The position numbers and the translations under genes were made by a program. Positions 1-9,878 of a DNA stretch of 64,000 nt are shown one piece after another. The first letter of the stretch is position 1; the number at the start of each line of letters is the position of its first letter. This stretch comes from Turnera subulata (Eukaryota > Streptophyta > Magnoliopsida > Malpighiales > Passifloraceae): NCBI GenBank assembly GCA_028386065.3, contig JAKUCV010001506.1:1936-65935 (forward strand). The letters are read 5' to 3'. The notes under the pieces are model-generated. The model was not told the DNA's origin and made no database searches. It saw only the letters and a list, made by a program, of their open reading frames with translations.

Positions 1-84
1 TACTAAATCTGTTTTGTAGGGACAGCTCGATTCGGACGACAAGCACAGTTGAACAAGCAAGGACCTTACTAAGCAAATAGAGAA

Positions 85-611
85 AACATCGATGTTCAGC
101 TGACCAACATCGATGTTGGATGCATCACACAAGTGGCAGAATGACAGGGGGAATTGGAAGAACCACAAAATTGGACCAACCATATCACACTCATACAACA
201 TCGATGTTATGTATCGGAACATCGATGTTCAGTAAGTTTTTTTTTACTCCATAATTTTCCAACATCGATGTTCAAATCCTCGACATCGATGTTCATTCTT
301 TTGTTCTTCCGAGTTTCAACCAGAGGGCATGCAACATCGATGCTCTCCTAATGAACATCGATGTTTGATTTCTTTCTCCATTTCATCACACGAACCCGAG
401 AGCATATAACATCGATGTTCCCATTATGGACATTGATGTTCAACCACATTCCCTATCTCCCAACTCGGACCAGAGAGCAAATAACATCGATGTTCAACTG
501 GTGGACATCGATGTTCGGGTTCCATTTTTCAAAAAAAAAGAGCCGTTAGCCACTTCCAGAATCAACCAAACAGTACAGAACATCGATGTCCAAGATTTGA
601 ACATCGATGTT
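85..611. promoter_or_regulatory. Seven paired AACATCGATGTT palindromes upstream of the env-position ORF
   Basis: Fourteen copies of a 12-bp palindrome (consensus AACATCGATGTT, some GACATCGATGTT or ending TC) start at 85/106, 197/218, 261/282, 333/354, 408/429, 483/504 and 579/600. The start-to-start distance within each pair is exactly 21 bp, while the 9-bp linkers differ in sequence. Pairs recur every 64-112 bp, most often 72-75. Conserved spacing with non-conserved linkers suggests two dimeric DNA-binding proteins on the same helix face. A regulatory role is inference. Confidence 0.7.
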
Positions 612-721
612 CCGCTGCAGATTTTCAAAAAATATAGCCGTTGGGAGATTTCTGACCGTTGTTCATTATGGCTGTTACTAGCCGTTATAGCTCCCAACAA
701 CTATTTTTTTTTTGCTGAAAC

Positions 722-730
722 TTATATATT
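722..730 (+). promoter_or_regulatory. TATA-like box ahead of the env-position ORF
   Basis: TTATATATT lies 111 bp after the last palindrome pair and 110 bp before the ATG at 840. It is followed by a pyrimidine-rich leader (TCCTTCTCCTCACTC type). The same order (palindrome pairs, about 100 bp, TATA) occurs in the LTR, so this may be an internal promoter. No transcript evidence is available. Confidence 0.4.
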
Positions 731-839
731 GCTCCACATTTCAATCCTTCTCCTCACTCTATCCAAGTCTTCTTCTTGCCTTCTCTACTCCCTATCCTTC
801 CTATCTTCACCTTATACTCCTTACTTCCACACTCCAATC

Positions 840-2090
840 ATGGGCAGACAAGGCAAAACACCCGTGAGACAACCAACCAAACGAGGCGGTCCTTCTTCCT
901 CTTCTTCTAAACTACCTTTGGATGACCAATCCGCTGTTTGGTTCACCTTACGTGCACAACTCACCCTCTATCAATCCCTCTTTCATACTCGTCAAATTTT
1001 TCCTCCCCGGTATCTTCCGGTTTCGTATCCGAGGGAGAAGCACTACACAAGGCTTGAAGAGCACCTTCGCGCATCTGGATTGTGGGATTTCGTAACCAAC
1101 CAAAGCAATCAATATAGTGCCGATTTTACCAAAGCCTTCTACACCACCCTCAATCGCGATGGTGACGAGTTGACAGCTCAAGTGAATGGAACAGCTATCT
1201 CTTTAACTCTCGAGCAATTTGGGGCTGTTTCCGGCTTACCATTTCAGGGTGAGGATATTGCTTCTTATGGCGGTCCTCATTTCATCACGACCCATGAAGC
1301 TCCTCTTTTGCAAGAGCTCGGTTTCACGGAGGTTGTCCGTACCGCCCATTCCAAAAGACCAACAATTCACTCTCATCCTCCGGAGAATCGTGTCCTGTTT
1401 TATCTCATCACCCGGGTGATCAAGCCACGCCCCGGAAATCATACCGTCCTATCTATTGAGGATGTGAAGATACTCCATGCCATTATCCATCATGCTCCAA
1501 TTAATTGGGCACGTTTTGTGCTTATGCACATGACCGACTATCCGTCTCAATCCACCCATCATCCTCTGCCCTATCACATCCTGGTGTTGGACATTCTCCT
1601 ACAAGCCGGCATTGATGCTCGGGAAGGTCCCCAAGTCTCTCATACCAAGACATGGGCAATTAGTGATGACACCTTCCGAACTAGTCGGCCCGAGCAAGCC
1701 CCTAGGATTCCCTCAGGTGAAAGTTCCGCAGCACCAACTCGTCCCGAGCCACCTCCTCAAGCTTCTATCGTCACTCTTGAATCGATTGCAGCTTCTCTTA
1801 CCCATCTTCAAAGGAGTGTTAATAGCATGGGACGGTCCATTGATCGCATTGACTTTGAAGTTCAACGCCAAGGGCACGCTCTTCTGTCCTACTTCGATCG
1901 AGTCCACTATCAAACTCCACCCTATCATACAACCTTTCAAGGCTATGATTTCGGCGCTGAGGGAGAAGATGATGATGAGCCATATGATCCTATTGTGGCC
2001 AGTGATTCTATGGACATGGACGTGGCGAATGAAGAAGAAGACGTTGCTGCCGACAATGAAGAAGATGACGATCATGATGATGGGAACTAA
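840..2090 (+). CDS. Envelope-position ORF with a putative plant transposon protein domain
   Basis: This is a 416-codon open frame starting MGRQGKTPVRQ. The frame stays open upstream to 426, but that part only translates the palindrome array (NIDV repeats) and the leader, so the ATG at 840, after the TATA-like box, is preferred. The N-terminus is basic and Ser-rich. About residues 40-270 resemble the domain described as 'putative plant transposon protein' (Transposase_32-like): a FTKAFYTTL-type helix, the segment VNGTAISLTLEQFGAVSGLP, then RVLFYLITRVIKPR, INWARFVLMHM and LPYHILVLDILLQAG. A predicted helix with regular spacing follows (about residues 310-350). The C-terminus is a strongly acidic tail rich in D and E. 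There is no obvious signal peptide or transmembrane segment, so an envelope function is not supported; the name reflects position only. The frame is intact over 1.25 kb in an otherwise decayed landscape. Confidence 0.65.
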   Translation: MGRQGKTPVRQPTKRGGPSSSSSKLPLDDQSAVWFTLRAQLTLYQSLFHTRQIFPPRYLPVSYPREKHYTRLEEHLRASGLWDFVTNQSNQYSADFTKAFYTTLNRDGDELTAQVNGTAISLTLEQFGAVSGLPFQGEDIASYGGPHFITTHEAPLLQELGFTEVVRTAHSKRPTIHSHPPENRVLFYLITRVIKPRPGNHTVLSIEDVKILHAIIHHAPINWARFVLMHMTDYPSQSTHHPLPYHILVLDILLQAGIDAREGPQVSHTKTWAISDDTFRTSRPEQAPRIPSGESSAAPTRPEPPPQASIVTLESIAASLTHLQRSVNSMGRSIDRIDFEVQRQGHALLSYFDRVHYQTPPYHTTFQGYDFGAEGEDDDEPYDPIVASDSMDMDVANEEEDVAADNEEDDDHDDGN

Positions 2091-2646
2091 CACCCCAATT
2101 TCTGTTTCTTTTTCTCTTGCGTTATCTTTCATGTTCTTTCATTTGAATAAAAACTTGTTTTTGTCTTCTCAATTTCTTTTTGCTAATGCCAAAAGGGGGA
2201 AAACAACTTCATATGTATGTGCACACCAAGTTCACAAAGTTCAACTTAAAATGGTATCATGGCTAAAACATAGGGGGAACTAATAAGCACATACTTCAAC
2301 TTATTTGTCATTATCAAAAAGGGAGAAATTGTTGAAAATAATGTTTTGCTAACATCTCTTTATCTCATTCAGGTTTTGATAATGACAAATCAACCTTGTA
2401 TTAAGATGATCATTATTATGGACCAAAAAGAAATAATCAAGACCAAGCCTTATGACATCAAAGAGTTCAAGAATGGATGTGAATGGATGTGACAAGATCA
2501 AGTAAGAAGAAAAAGATGAGTTAGGAACTCAATTTTGTACAAGGTTAAACATTCAATGTCTCTAAGTTATTGGCTCAAACAAAATCACTTTTACTCATGC
2601 ATCAATTTGATTTTATTTCAATCATATTTATGTCTTCCAAGCCATG

Positions 2647-2937
2647 GACATCGATGTTCCAATATTGAACATCGATGTCCTGCATTGAAACCAAGCTTTC
2701 GAATTCAGCTGTGGAACATCGATGTTATTTGGTCTCGGGTCTTTGACAATATCTTGTGGAACATCGATGTTCATTTGTCCAACATCGATGTTCTAGTGAC
2801 CGTTAGCCCAATAATTCATATTCACTGGCCAGGACATCGATGTCCACATTTACAACATCGATGTCCATATGACCGTTGGTCAAGAAAATGCATATTCAAG
2901 GCAGAACATCGATGTCCTAAATTTGAACATCGATGTT
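2647..2937. promoter_or_regulatory. LTR array of paired AACATCGATGTT palindromes
   Basis: Copies start at 2647/2668, 2715 (single), 2760/2781, 2833/2854 and 2905/2926. All four pairs keep the same 21-bp spacing as the upstream array, again with unrelated 9-bp linkers, and recur every 72-73 bp after 2760. Two CCGTTA/CCGTTG (AACGG) motifs lie between the pairs (about 2803 and 2873). Position in U3 upstream of the TATA box suggests an enhancer; this is inference. Confidence 0.7.
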
Positions 2938-3033
2938 CAGCCGGCAAGAGGAGACATACTTTTTCAGCTTTCCACAATTTGTCTAAAGATGTTTTTAATT
3001 TGTTTCCCCAACAGTCATATAAGCTCTTAGACA

Positions 3034-3042
3034 TATAAATAG
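3034..3042 (+). promoter_or_regulatory. LTR TATA box
   Basis: TATAAATAG lies 97 bp after the last LTR palindrome. It fits the expected U3/R organisation of a plant LTR promoter. Confidence 0.55.
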
Positions 3043-3544
3043 AGCATTTCACACCTCTGATCATCAACTGATCAACTCTCCACAATTTCTAGCATTCATT
3101 GTTATACATACATATCATTTTTGAGCCAATATTATTGAGAATTGAGAGTTGCCTTATAGAGCTTACTTTGTGTACTCATACCTACTCTTGAAGAGAGTTT
3201 TTGCTTTGAGTGACTCAATTCTAATCACACATCTTGAGGGAGGATTATTCCCTTGTAGTGAATTCATAGGAAGAGCTCTTTCTGTGGGAAAAGTCTTGAA
3301 GTGTTGAATCTTCAAGCAGGAGTTGTAAACGGTTTGTTAAGCACCCGGAAGCTTAACGGTGATAGTGGAATCTTCGAGAGAGTCTCTCGGAGGACTGGAT
3401 TAGCCACATGGGTTGTGTGTGTGTGAACCAGTATAAATCGGTTTGCCTTTCTCTCCTTTTTAACTCCGCAATTATTATTGTTTAAAGCTTTAATTAGTTC
3501 TTAATCGCTAATTCACCCCCCCTCTTAGCTTGTTTGGGCTTACA

Positions 3545-5560
3545 AAATTGACATGTAGTATGTGTAATTCGTAAAACCAACTGTTGTAAGTACTATAATC
3601 AAATTATAAAATTCATAAAGCATTTAATATCACAACTTAGTTAATATCTTAGTCGGAAAGGAATAATTTTACTGAGAAACAGTTAGTTTGATAATAATAA
3701 CATACCCATTATTTTATATTAACTTAATTGATAAACAAATTGTAAAATCAACGATTGCTTTTATAAATTCTTAGGTTACCATAGTATTGTTCCAAAAATC
3801 ATACCATATTAATCATTTTATAATCCCAGTAAAACCACAAATAATTGTTAATCAAATAAGTTGGTAGACTTAATTCTTTCATTATCCTATATAATTAATT
3901 ATGTTCCTTTTATACCATGCCATTAAAGAAACCGTTAATATCGTCCCGAGAACATGGGTCTTGGCACGTTCGGCCCGTTTTCCGAGGCCGTTAGTGCAAA
4001 TCGAACCCAAACCCCAATCCATAAAGAAGTCTAGGTCAAGAGTTTACCCAAGGTAATCTGTCATCAAATCCCGCTCGTCGGAACATTGCCAGAAAATTAC
4101 CCAACAGCCAATCCCTTGCGCCATGTACAACTCCATTCACCATTTGCACCTCCATAACCAACACCCCTTCCAACATCGTAATCTACTGCTGGATCCAAAA
4201 CACCATAGTTCCATAACGGCTAGCAATCACATCTACCCCCACCGACATATGTGCACTGAATCGTTGTAGCTAGTCTCCAATTTCCAGCACCAGAACAACC
4301 ACCAATGAGGCCTGCAACTCTGCTGAAACCAACCACTATCAAACCGATGTCTCATAAAGCACCTAAAGCACTCGCGTCCCTAACAACCATCAACACAATC
4401 ACAGCAACATGTCACACTCCACATCTCCACAAACCCGTAATCTAGCAAACCTAACCACCAACTAACCCGAATCAACAAGCATCGTGGCATAATCATTCCC
4501 CAAACCCATTGACACCGCAACTACCAAGACACAACAACACAACCCGACAACACAGACCCAAGTCATCAACTACATCCATAATCCGACCACCAACAACAAC
4601 ACAGCCCCCAATCAATCATCAATCAAGTACCACCATCATCATCCTCTAATCTGCGGCAACCCACAAAACTACCCACAAATCACCAACACCAACACACCCG
4701 CAACCCAAGTCATATCCCACAACCGTAAGAAACAAAACCCAGTTACTCAAGAAGCCCCAACAAAGAAAAGTAAAGGAAAACAGAGGGGAAGATGGGGAGA
4801 AGAAGGAAGACGACGGTATGGTGGCAGCCAAATTTGGGGAGAGGAGGAGAATTATTGAGTTAAACTAATTGCAGAAAAGCGAAGGAATCGTGGGTGGTGG
4901 TGGTTTGTTCAGTGAAAGGAGAAGATAAAGGGGGAAATGAGAAGAAGAGGACAGTGGAGGAAACAAAAAGTGAAAAGAAAGAAAGGAAGTGAGAAGGACC
5001 AGTGTGGAGGAAAAGTCAAAAATGAGGAAGAAATTTAATAGAAAAAGACAATAAAAGGAAAGAAAGGATGGAAATGAAAGAAAATGATGTACTGTTACAC
5101 AAATAATTGATTGTGTCATGTCGACATTTAAAACTGTGCTAAAAACTAAATAGATACTAAATTTTGTGTCCCAACCTAATACGTTTTTTTTTTTAATTTC
5201 AAAATAAAACTTATATATTATCAAATCTCTTTATATACCAGGTATTATCAAAAGACCTTTTGAAATATATACCCAGAGTGGAAAATAGATTTTCCTTAAA
5301 GAACATATATATTTAATATATTATTCTTCTTAAGAATACATTTAGTACATAGTTAAAAAAAAAAAGTGAGCAAATGCATTGCCGAAAATCACCTAAATTT
5401 TCTTGAAGGTAAGAATGAAATGATAGTCATAAAAAGAAATATTTGGTGTGCTGGGCAAGTTTAGGATTTGGAATTGGGAGTTCGGTTTTTGGAGAAAATT
5501 TTTCGAAGGTTAAAACCAAATAGTAGAAAATTTGAATTACCACCGTAAATGTTAGAATCA
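3545..5560. other. Unassigned, probably decayed repeat sequence
   Basis: No gene is supported. From 3545 to 3940 the DNA is AT-rich. From 3940 to 4640 it is C/A-rich on the plus strand (repeated ACCAACAAC-like words). From 4640 to 5050 it is purine-rich, so the minus strand is a long TTCTCC/CTTCC tract. Read on the minus strand, the order (AT-rich, pyrimidine-rich, mixed G/T-rich, AT-rich) resembles a gypsy LTR in general layout, but I found no diagnostic termini. Short ORFs here (for example 4646-4831 minus) are low-complexity and not credible. Confidence 0.35.
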
Positions 5561-5640
5561 CATGGTGAAATTACGAGATTTTTACCCGGATCGTTACATA
5601 ACACGTTATCAGCACGATGAGTTTCTACCCGAGCATGGTT
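5561..5640 (+). mobile_element. Possible copia 5' leader fragment
   Basis: The segment contains ACACGTTATCAGCACGA (about 5601-5617), which I recognise as a typical word downstream of the 5' LTR in one group of plant copia elements. It may be the displaced 5' part of the copia remnant whose gag starts near 12484. The link is weak because the 5' LTR is not identifiable. Confidence 0.3.
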
Positions 5641-6419
5641 TTTCCAAGCAGAAAAGGCAGTGTGGAAATAAAAAAAAAGGAGAAAAATACCAAAACCCGT
5701 CACCTTTCTCCTTGGTTACTGTTCACGCAGAACGGTTCTGCGCCACCGCCCACACCGGCGTGCTCCTCACGCCGTCGCCGACCAGACGAATCCTTCTCTG
5801 TCCGTTTCTGCAACCCGACGCGCCGCCAGGAGAGGATGACCCGACAAGAAACCCGTCGGATCTGTTTCCCCCTGACGACGTCGCGCCTCCTCCTACCCCC
5901 AGCGCCGCCGCGCCGCCCTCTTCTTCCTCTCGTCGCCGTCGGCTGCTCACGCTTCGGGCCGTCCCACTACCGTTGCCTCCTCGTCGCGCCGCTGACAGAA
6001 CCCGTGAGGTTCTCGGGTTGAGGTGAGTGACCCGAATGCATTAACGGGTTGGAGCTGGTGGGCTGGTCCCCCTGGGCTAGGTCTCGCGGGCTGGTTTTTT
6101 TGGGTGATGGGCCAGGTCTGGACGTGGGTTGTGTAGATGGGCCTGTTGCGCGGGCCTGCTCCTGGGTTCCTGTTGGGGTCTGGGTTTGGCCAGAGCAAGG
6201 TCTGGGCTGCGTTGTTCGGCCCGTCCATTAGTAAAAAAAAGGGGGGTGGGGGGGAGAGAATATAAATACCAAAAAAAAGGATTTCTGAAAAAAAAAGGTA
6301 TATGGATTATACATTTCTAAAAAATATAAATATATAGTAAACTTGTGAAAATAATTTGAATAGGGTATTATCAAGGTATAATACCGGGATAATAACGGGG
6401 ATATAAGATGGTATATTAT
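5641..6419 (+). mobile_element. Gypsy LTR fragment, left part (interrupted by LARD1)
   Basis: The layout matches the chromovirus LTRs further right: a C/G-rich exon-like part (5730-6010), a splice-like GAGGTGAGTGACCCG junction, a 'gggctgg'-rich part, then GGTATTATCAAGGTATAATACCGG. It stops abruptly at 6419, where LARD1 begins, and resumes at 12228 with TTTTGACAC...AAATAAATGGTGAATGAT, as expected from the LTR at 55069-55100. The left end lacks the TGTAACAGCC terminus, so the LTR is 5'-truncated. ORFs in the GC-rich part are not credible genes. Confidence 0.6.
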
Positions 6420-8418
6420 TGTCACGCTCCCGCCTAAGCATGACCGGCCAGGCACCATGTGCACCCACACCGTGCCACAAGACACCCCAAGGCCTATACT
6501 CGAACACATCGAAGCTAGTCGCCTTTGCCTAGCGGGTTACTAACCAAAACACGAGTGCAGTGTAAAGGGAAGCAAAACAACATACACAAAGGCAACAGAA
6601 TATATTAATTATATAAACTCATTTACTAAGCCATAATCACTAATGTTATAAAATTCTTGCTACGAGGGCACTAACTCTTAATTCAAGACATAACCTCTTT
6701 AGTGTTTTAACACAATTAAACAGTGAAGGAAACCGACTTGGCTATACCCATCGACCTACTACCCGTACACTCATTCTCGCACCTACAAGGCAAGGGGGAA
6801 AATGTGCCGGGGGGGGAGGGGGGGGGGGGGGACAAGGTTCCATAACCTGTACAAGGCACCCAGTGCCAATATCTTGTGGCGCACAACACAAGTGCCCACC
6901 ATCTCATGGTACGTACAAGCCTCGCTTGCACTACCCTCATGATCCATTGGCCAACGATCTCCATGAATGCAATGATGCAAATGCAAATGATGCACAGCCC
7001 CTTGGGCACAACCAGCAGACCAACCATTAGTAAATAATCAATAACACATGCACCATAAGTGCCAATACCATGCCAACCAAGCAATTGGGCTCTCTGCCCA
7101 GCAAGCACACGATGGCAATTGTCACAAGTACGCATCACCTACTTACCTAGCACTTTGCCACCAAATGCTAAGCATTCCTGCCCTATAGAGCCCTTGGGCA
7201 TCCTAGGAACATAGGTCCCTGTTAAACACATATAAATACACATTATAACCCAATCACAATAGCTATAATATGTAAAGCACAACTCAACATCACCAGAAGT
7301 TGTCCTGCACCAATAGGAACTTCACCTCGAAATATGAGGCCTCTATATGCTGAACCAGCTTCGAGGTTCAACATAAGAGTTGTAACCCTGCCTCTTATCT
7401 TTCCATGGCCACTAAGAACACCCCAAACAGAGGTAGGTAGCTCCAGATATGCCTTCCACCCCAAGACTGGGTCAAGCAGCAGCACTACTGCTGGACAGCT
7501 GCAGACCAGTCCCCTTTTAGAGAGCATCACTCGCATATTTCTACTCCAAATACCACAAACTTAGTTCCATATGAAAGCTATAGACGTTAGCTAATCATAG
7601 GCTTTGGTTTCACTCAATTCGAACCTGTGATTTGGCCGGAATCACTATTTTAGTGGCCAGGGGTCTGTCTGGCCGAGAGCAGAACCCCTAGGCTCACTTC
7701 TCTCCTTTCCCCTCTTTTCTCTCTCTTTCTCTTCTCTATCCTTAGCCACGATTTTAGTCTGATCATAATGGGTGAGAGGTTCTTGCTCTCACCTCTTAAG
7801 TCCTGCCCAAGTAGATGACTCATCACCCCTCTTGCCTCCAACACACATCTAGGTGCCACTTGCACCAAAAATGCCACCTCATGCTTGTTTTCCAACCTAT
7901 TGTTTTGTGGCAACCAACCTACTAGCTTGCACACCAAAACCACCAGCAGCTTATTCCCGAGTTACATGTCTCACTCTGATTGGTCGATTTGGCAAATTAC
8001 GTATTTACCCTCATCGGGCCCAATTGTGCACCGACGGGCACCCCGGTGCGCCCGTTGTGCACCATTTATGCCAACTCGAGCCAACAGGTATCTCCCTTGG
8101 GCAATTGTGCCTCCAATGCACCAATTGCACCTAGGTAACACATTTCCAACACTAACCAACCTTTATCAACCGATTATATAGGTCGAGTACTTGGTAACCC
8201 TAAACAGGCCAACCGTGCCATCGGGTCACCGTGAACCCATTTGTGCACACTAGGCCAAGCCTAAGTGCTCCATTATCCTTAATCCGACACTCGCACATGT
8301 TACCGAGCTTAGACCCATACCAATATAACCTACACGAGCATCCTCAAAGGATGAGTAACACCCGACTCCATTCACTTAAGTATCCCTCTAGGCACCTAGG
8401 TGTACCTGGGGTATCACA
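6420..8418 (-). repeat. LARD1 3' LTR (left copy)
   Basis: It is 1999 bp, about 350 bp shorter than its partner. The missing part corresponds to about 10294-10641 of the right LTR, and the deletion abuts a G tract (6809-6831, one A inside). Confidence 0.85.
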
Positions 8419-9878
8419 TCATCCCCTCCTTCAAAAATTTCGTCCGCGAAATTCAGATGTTACTGTATCCTTACAGATAACATTAACCCGTTTGTGTAAC
8501 TCTCAATCATCTTCCCGAATATGCTCATATGTTATCCCATTATTCCTCATTACTTCCAATATATCTGTTCTTGCTACTCAGCTCTTAACTCATTCCATTG
8601 TATCTCCAATCCATTTACCTCGAAATTCTTTCTCGAGTTCAACCTCAACTCCTTAATATCTCCCAAGCTTGATACTTATGATGTACTATCCTCATACATC
8701 CTTATGATCATATCTCACATTAACCCGTTTCACAAACCTTGACGATTCAGTTGGAATTTTATAGATTCTAGTTCTATCGACTACCTAGCATTTCCTGCCA
8801 CGGTACAGATGGATAGGCTAAATAGTACTTGTATATTTCTTTCAAAACATTATAAATTGTGGCCACATAGTAAAAGTAAATAAAATAGTGCAATGTACTG
8901 CTAACCTTCCATATCTAATCGTACAAGCTCCTCCCATAACTCTTCAACACGATATATAGCTCTTTAAGCTACCATAATCCTTATGCTCATTCTCTCATCA
9001 CTAATACCTCCTTTCTCTTGTTCACCCCATAATGGTGCACTACCTGCACTCAACCATGCCAATTGGCCGTCAAGGCTAATTATACCTTGACCGGTGTTTT
9101 AGACGATGGGCGTGCGACGATGTGGTTAGCTGGTTGTTCCGGTTGACAGGGTCGGTTTGGAGTTTTACGAGATGAGCATATGATCATGCGTATTAGCTCG
9201 AGATCAGCCGGTTCGCTCAGATAACGGGATTGACCCGGTCTTAAGGGGAACATGAACCGTTTAGAACTAACCGATACCGGTATTGAAAACCAATTGCACT
9301 AATTAGCGCACCAATTGCCTTAGCAGCGCACCAATTGGGCATCAACAGCGCTGCAGCGTGCCAACTGTGCATCAACAGCACTATAGCATGCCAATTGCGC
9401 ACCAACAGCACTGCTGCATGCCAATAGCATCCCAAATAAGCGAATCACGCTTCTGCAGCGCTACTCCGCTTATACCTCACAAAAAGATGTAGTACTGCAC
9501 ACACATCTCAAAGTAACCCAAACCAACTCAAATACCCTCACCTGTGGTATTTGTCCAGACCATTCATAAACCTTCCCTTCTTATGTTACTACTTGTAACA
9601 CTTAAAATTCCAACACAAACATCATGCATCCTTTATTGCAAGTTGTAAACCAAAACTCTACAATCTCAACCATTTCATGCCCAAACAACATGTCCACGAA
9701 TTTTTCGATCTGCATATCAAGCAAACACAAAAATAGAACAACATATAAAACACAAACAAAATATATAAAACATAAGTCTCTCACCAAACCCCCAACCTTT
9801 AACTCGATGGGTACTAGCCAAGACTCAACAGCCTATGCCCCTTAGCAAAATTTTATAACTATGCTCCGCTACCATGTC
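8419..9878 (-). other. LARD1 internal domain, non-coding
   Basis: No coding domain is visible on either strand. Next to the left LTR the minus strand carries a hairpin (plus-strand AATTTCGTCCGCGAAATT, about 8437-8454) and the polypurine tract. Near the right LTR lies the primer-binding site. A block of 30-bp tandem repeats occupies about 9309-9438. Confidence 0.7.
9309..9438. repeat. 30-bp tandem repeat inside LARD1
   Basis: About four diverged units follow the pattern GCRYGCCAAYTGNGCAYCAACAGCRCTNYN, with starts near 9309, 9329, 9359, 9389 and 9419; the first and last units are partial. Because 30 is a multiple of 3, the minus strand translates as WHAAVLLVRN-like 10-residue repeats (ORF 9241-9435), but without wider support this is probably not a protein. 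Confidence 0.6.

Larger units (their letters stand above)
1..3544 (+). mobile_element. Sirevirus-like Ty1/copia element, 3' part (internal region plus 3' LTR)
   Basis: The window opens inside an LTR retrotransposon; its gag-pol would lie to the left. In order one sees an array of AACATCGATGTT palindromes, an ORF in the envelope-like position, a polypurine tract (about 2316-2329, AAAAAGGGAGAAAT), and an LTR beginning TGTTG and ending TTACA. An ORF between pol and the 3' LTR, together with a C-tract near the LTR end (about 3515-3523), is typical of Sirevirus-type copia elements; this assignment is inference because pol is not in the window. The target-site duplication cannot be checked because the 5' end is missing. 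Confidence 0.72.
2330..3544 (+). repeat. 3' LTR of the Sirevirus-like element
   Basis: The LTR is 1215 bp, starts TGTTGAAAATAA right after the polypurine tract and ends TTTGGGCTTACA (TGT...ACA termini). It contains a palindrome array (2647-2937) and a TATA box (TATAAATAG at 3034-3042). A 16-bp inverted repeat straddles its left border: TTTGTCATTATCAAAA upstream (about 2305-2320) and TTTTGATAATGACAAA inside (about 2375-2390). The right border is inferred from the CA dinucleotide and the loss of element-like sequence beyond it. Confidence 0.62.

Noticed and set aside
426..839. Upstream extension of the env-position ORF (138 extra codons)
   Set aside because: It only translates the palindrome array and the leader (NIDV repeats); the ATG at 840 follows a TATA-like box and fits better.
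85..2937. CRISPR array for the regularly spaced AACATCGATGTT copies
   Set aside because: The repeats are 12-bp palindromes in pairs 21 bp apart, in a plant retroelement; there are no spacers of constant length or cas genes.
5562..6231. Overlapping ORFs on both strands in GC-rich DNA
   Set aside because: They lie in the exon-like part of a gypsy LTR, and similar ORFs recur in the other LTRs (30903-31235, 53943-54664).
7243..8181. ORFs duplicated at 11053-11990
   Set aside because: They are duplicated because they lie in the two LTRs of LARD1; no protein motif is visible.
9241..9435. Minus-strand ORF with 10-residue repeats
   Set aside because: It is explained by a 30-bp tandem repeat inside a non-coding LARD.
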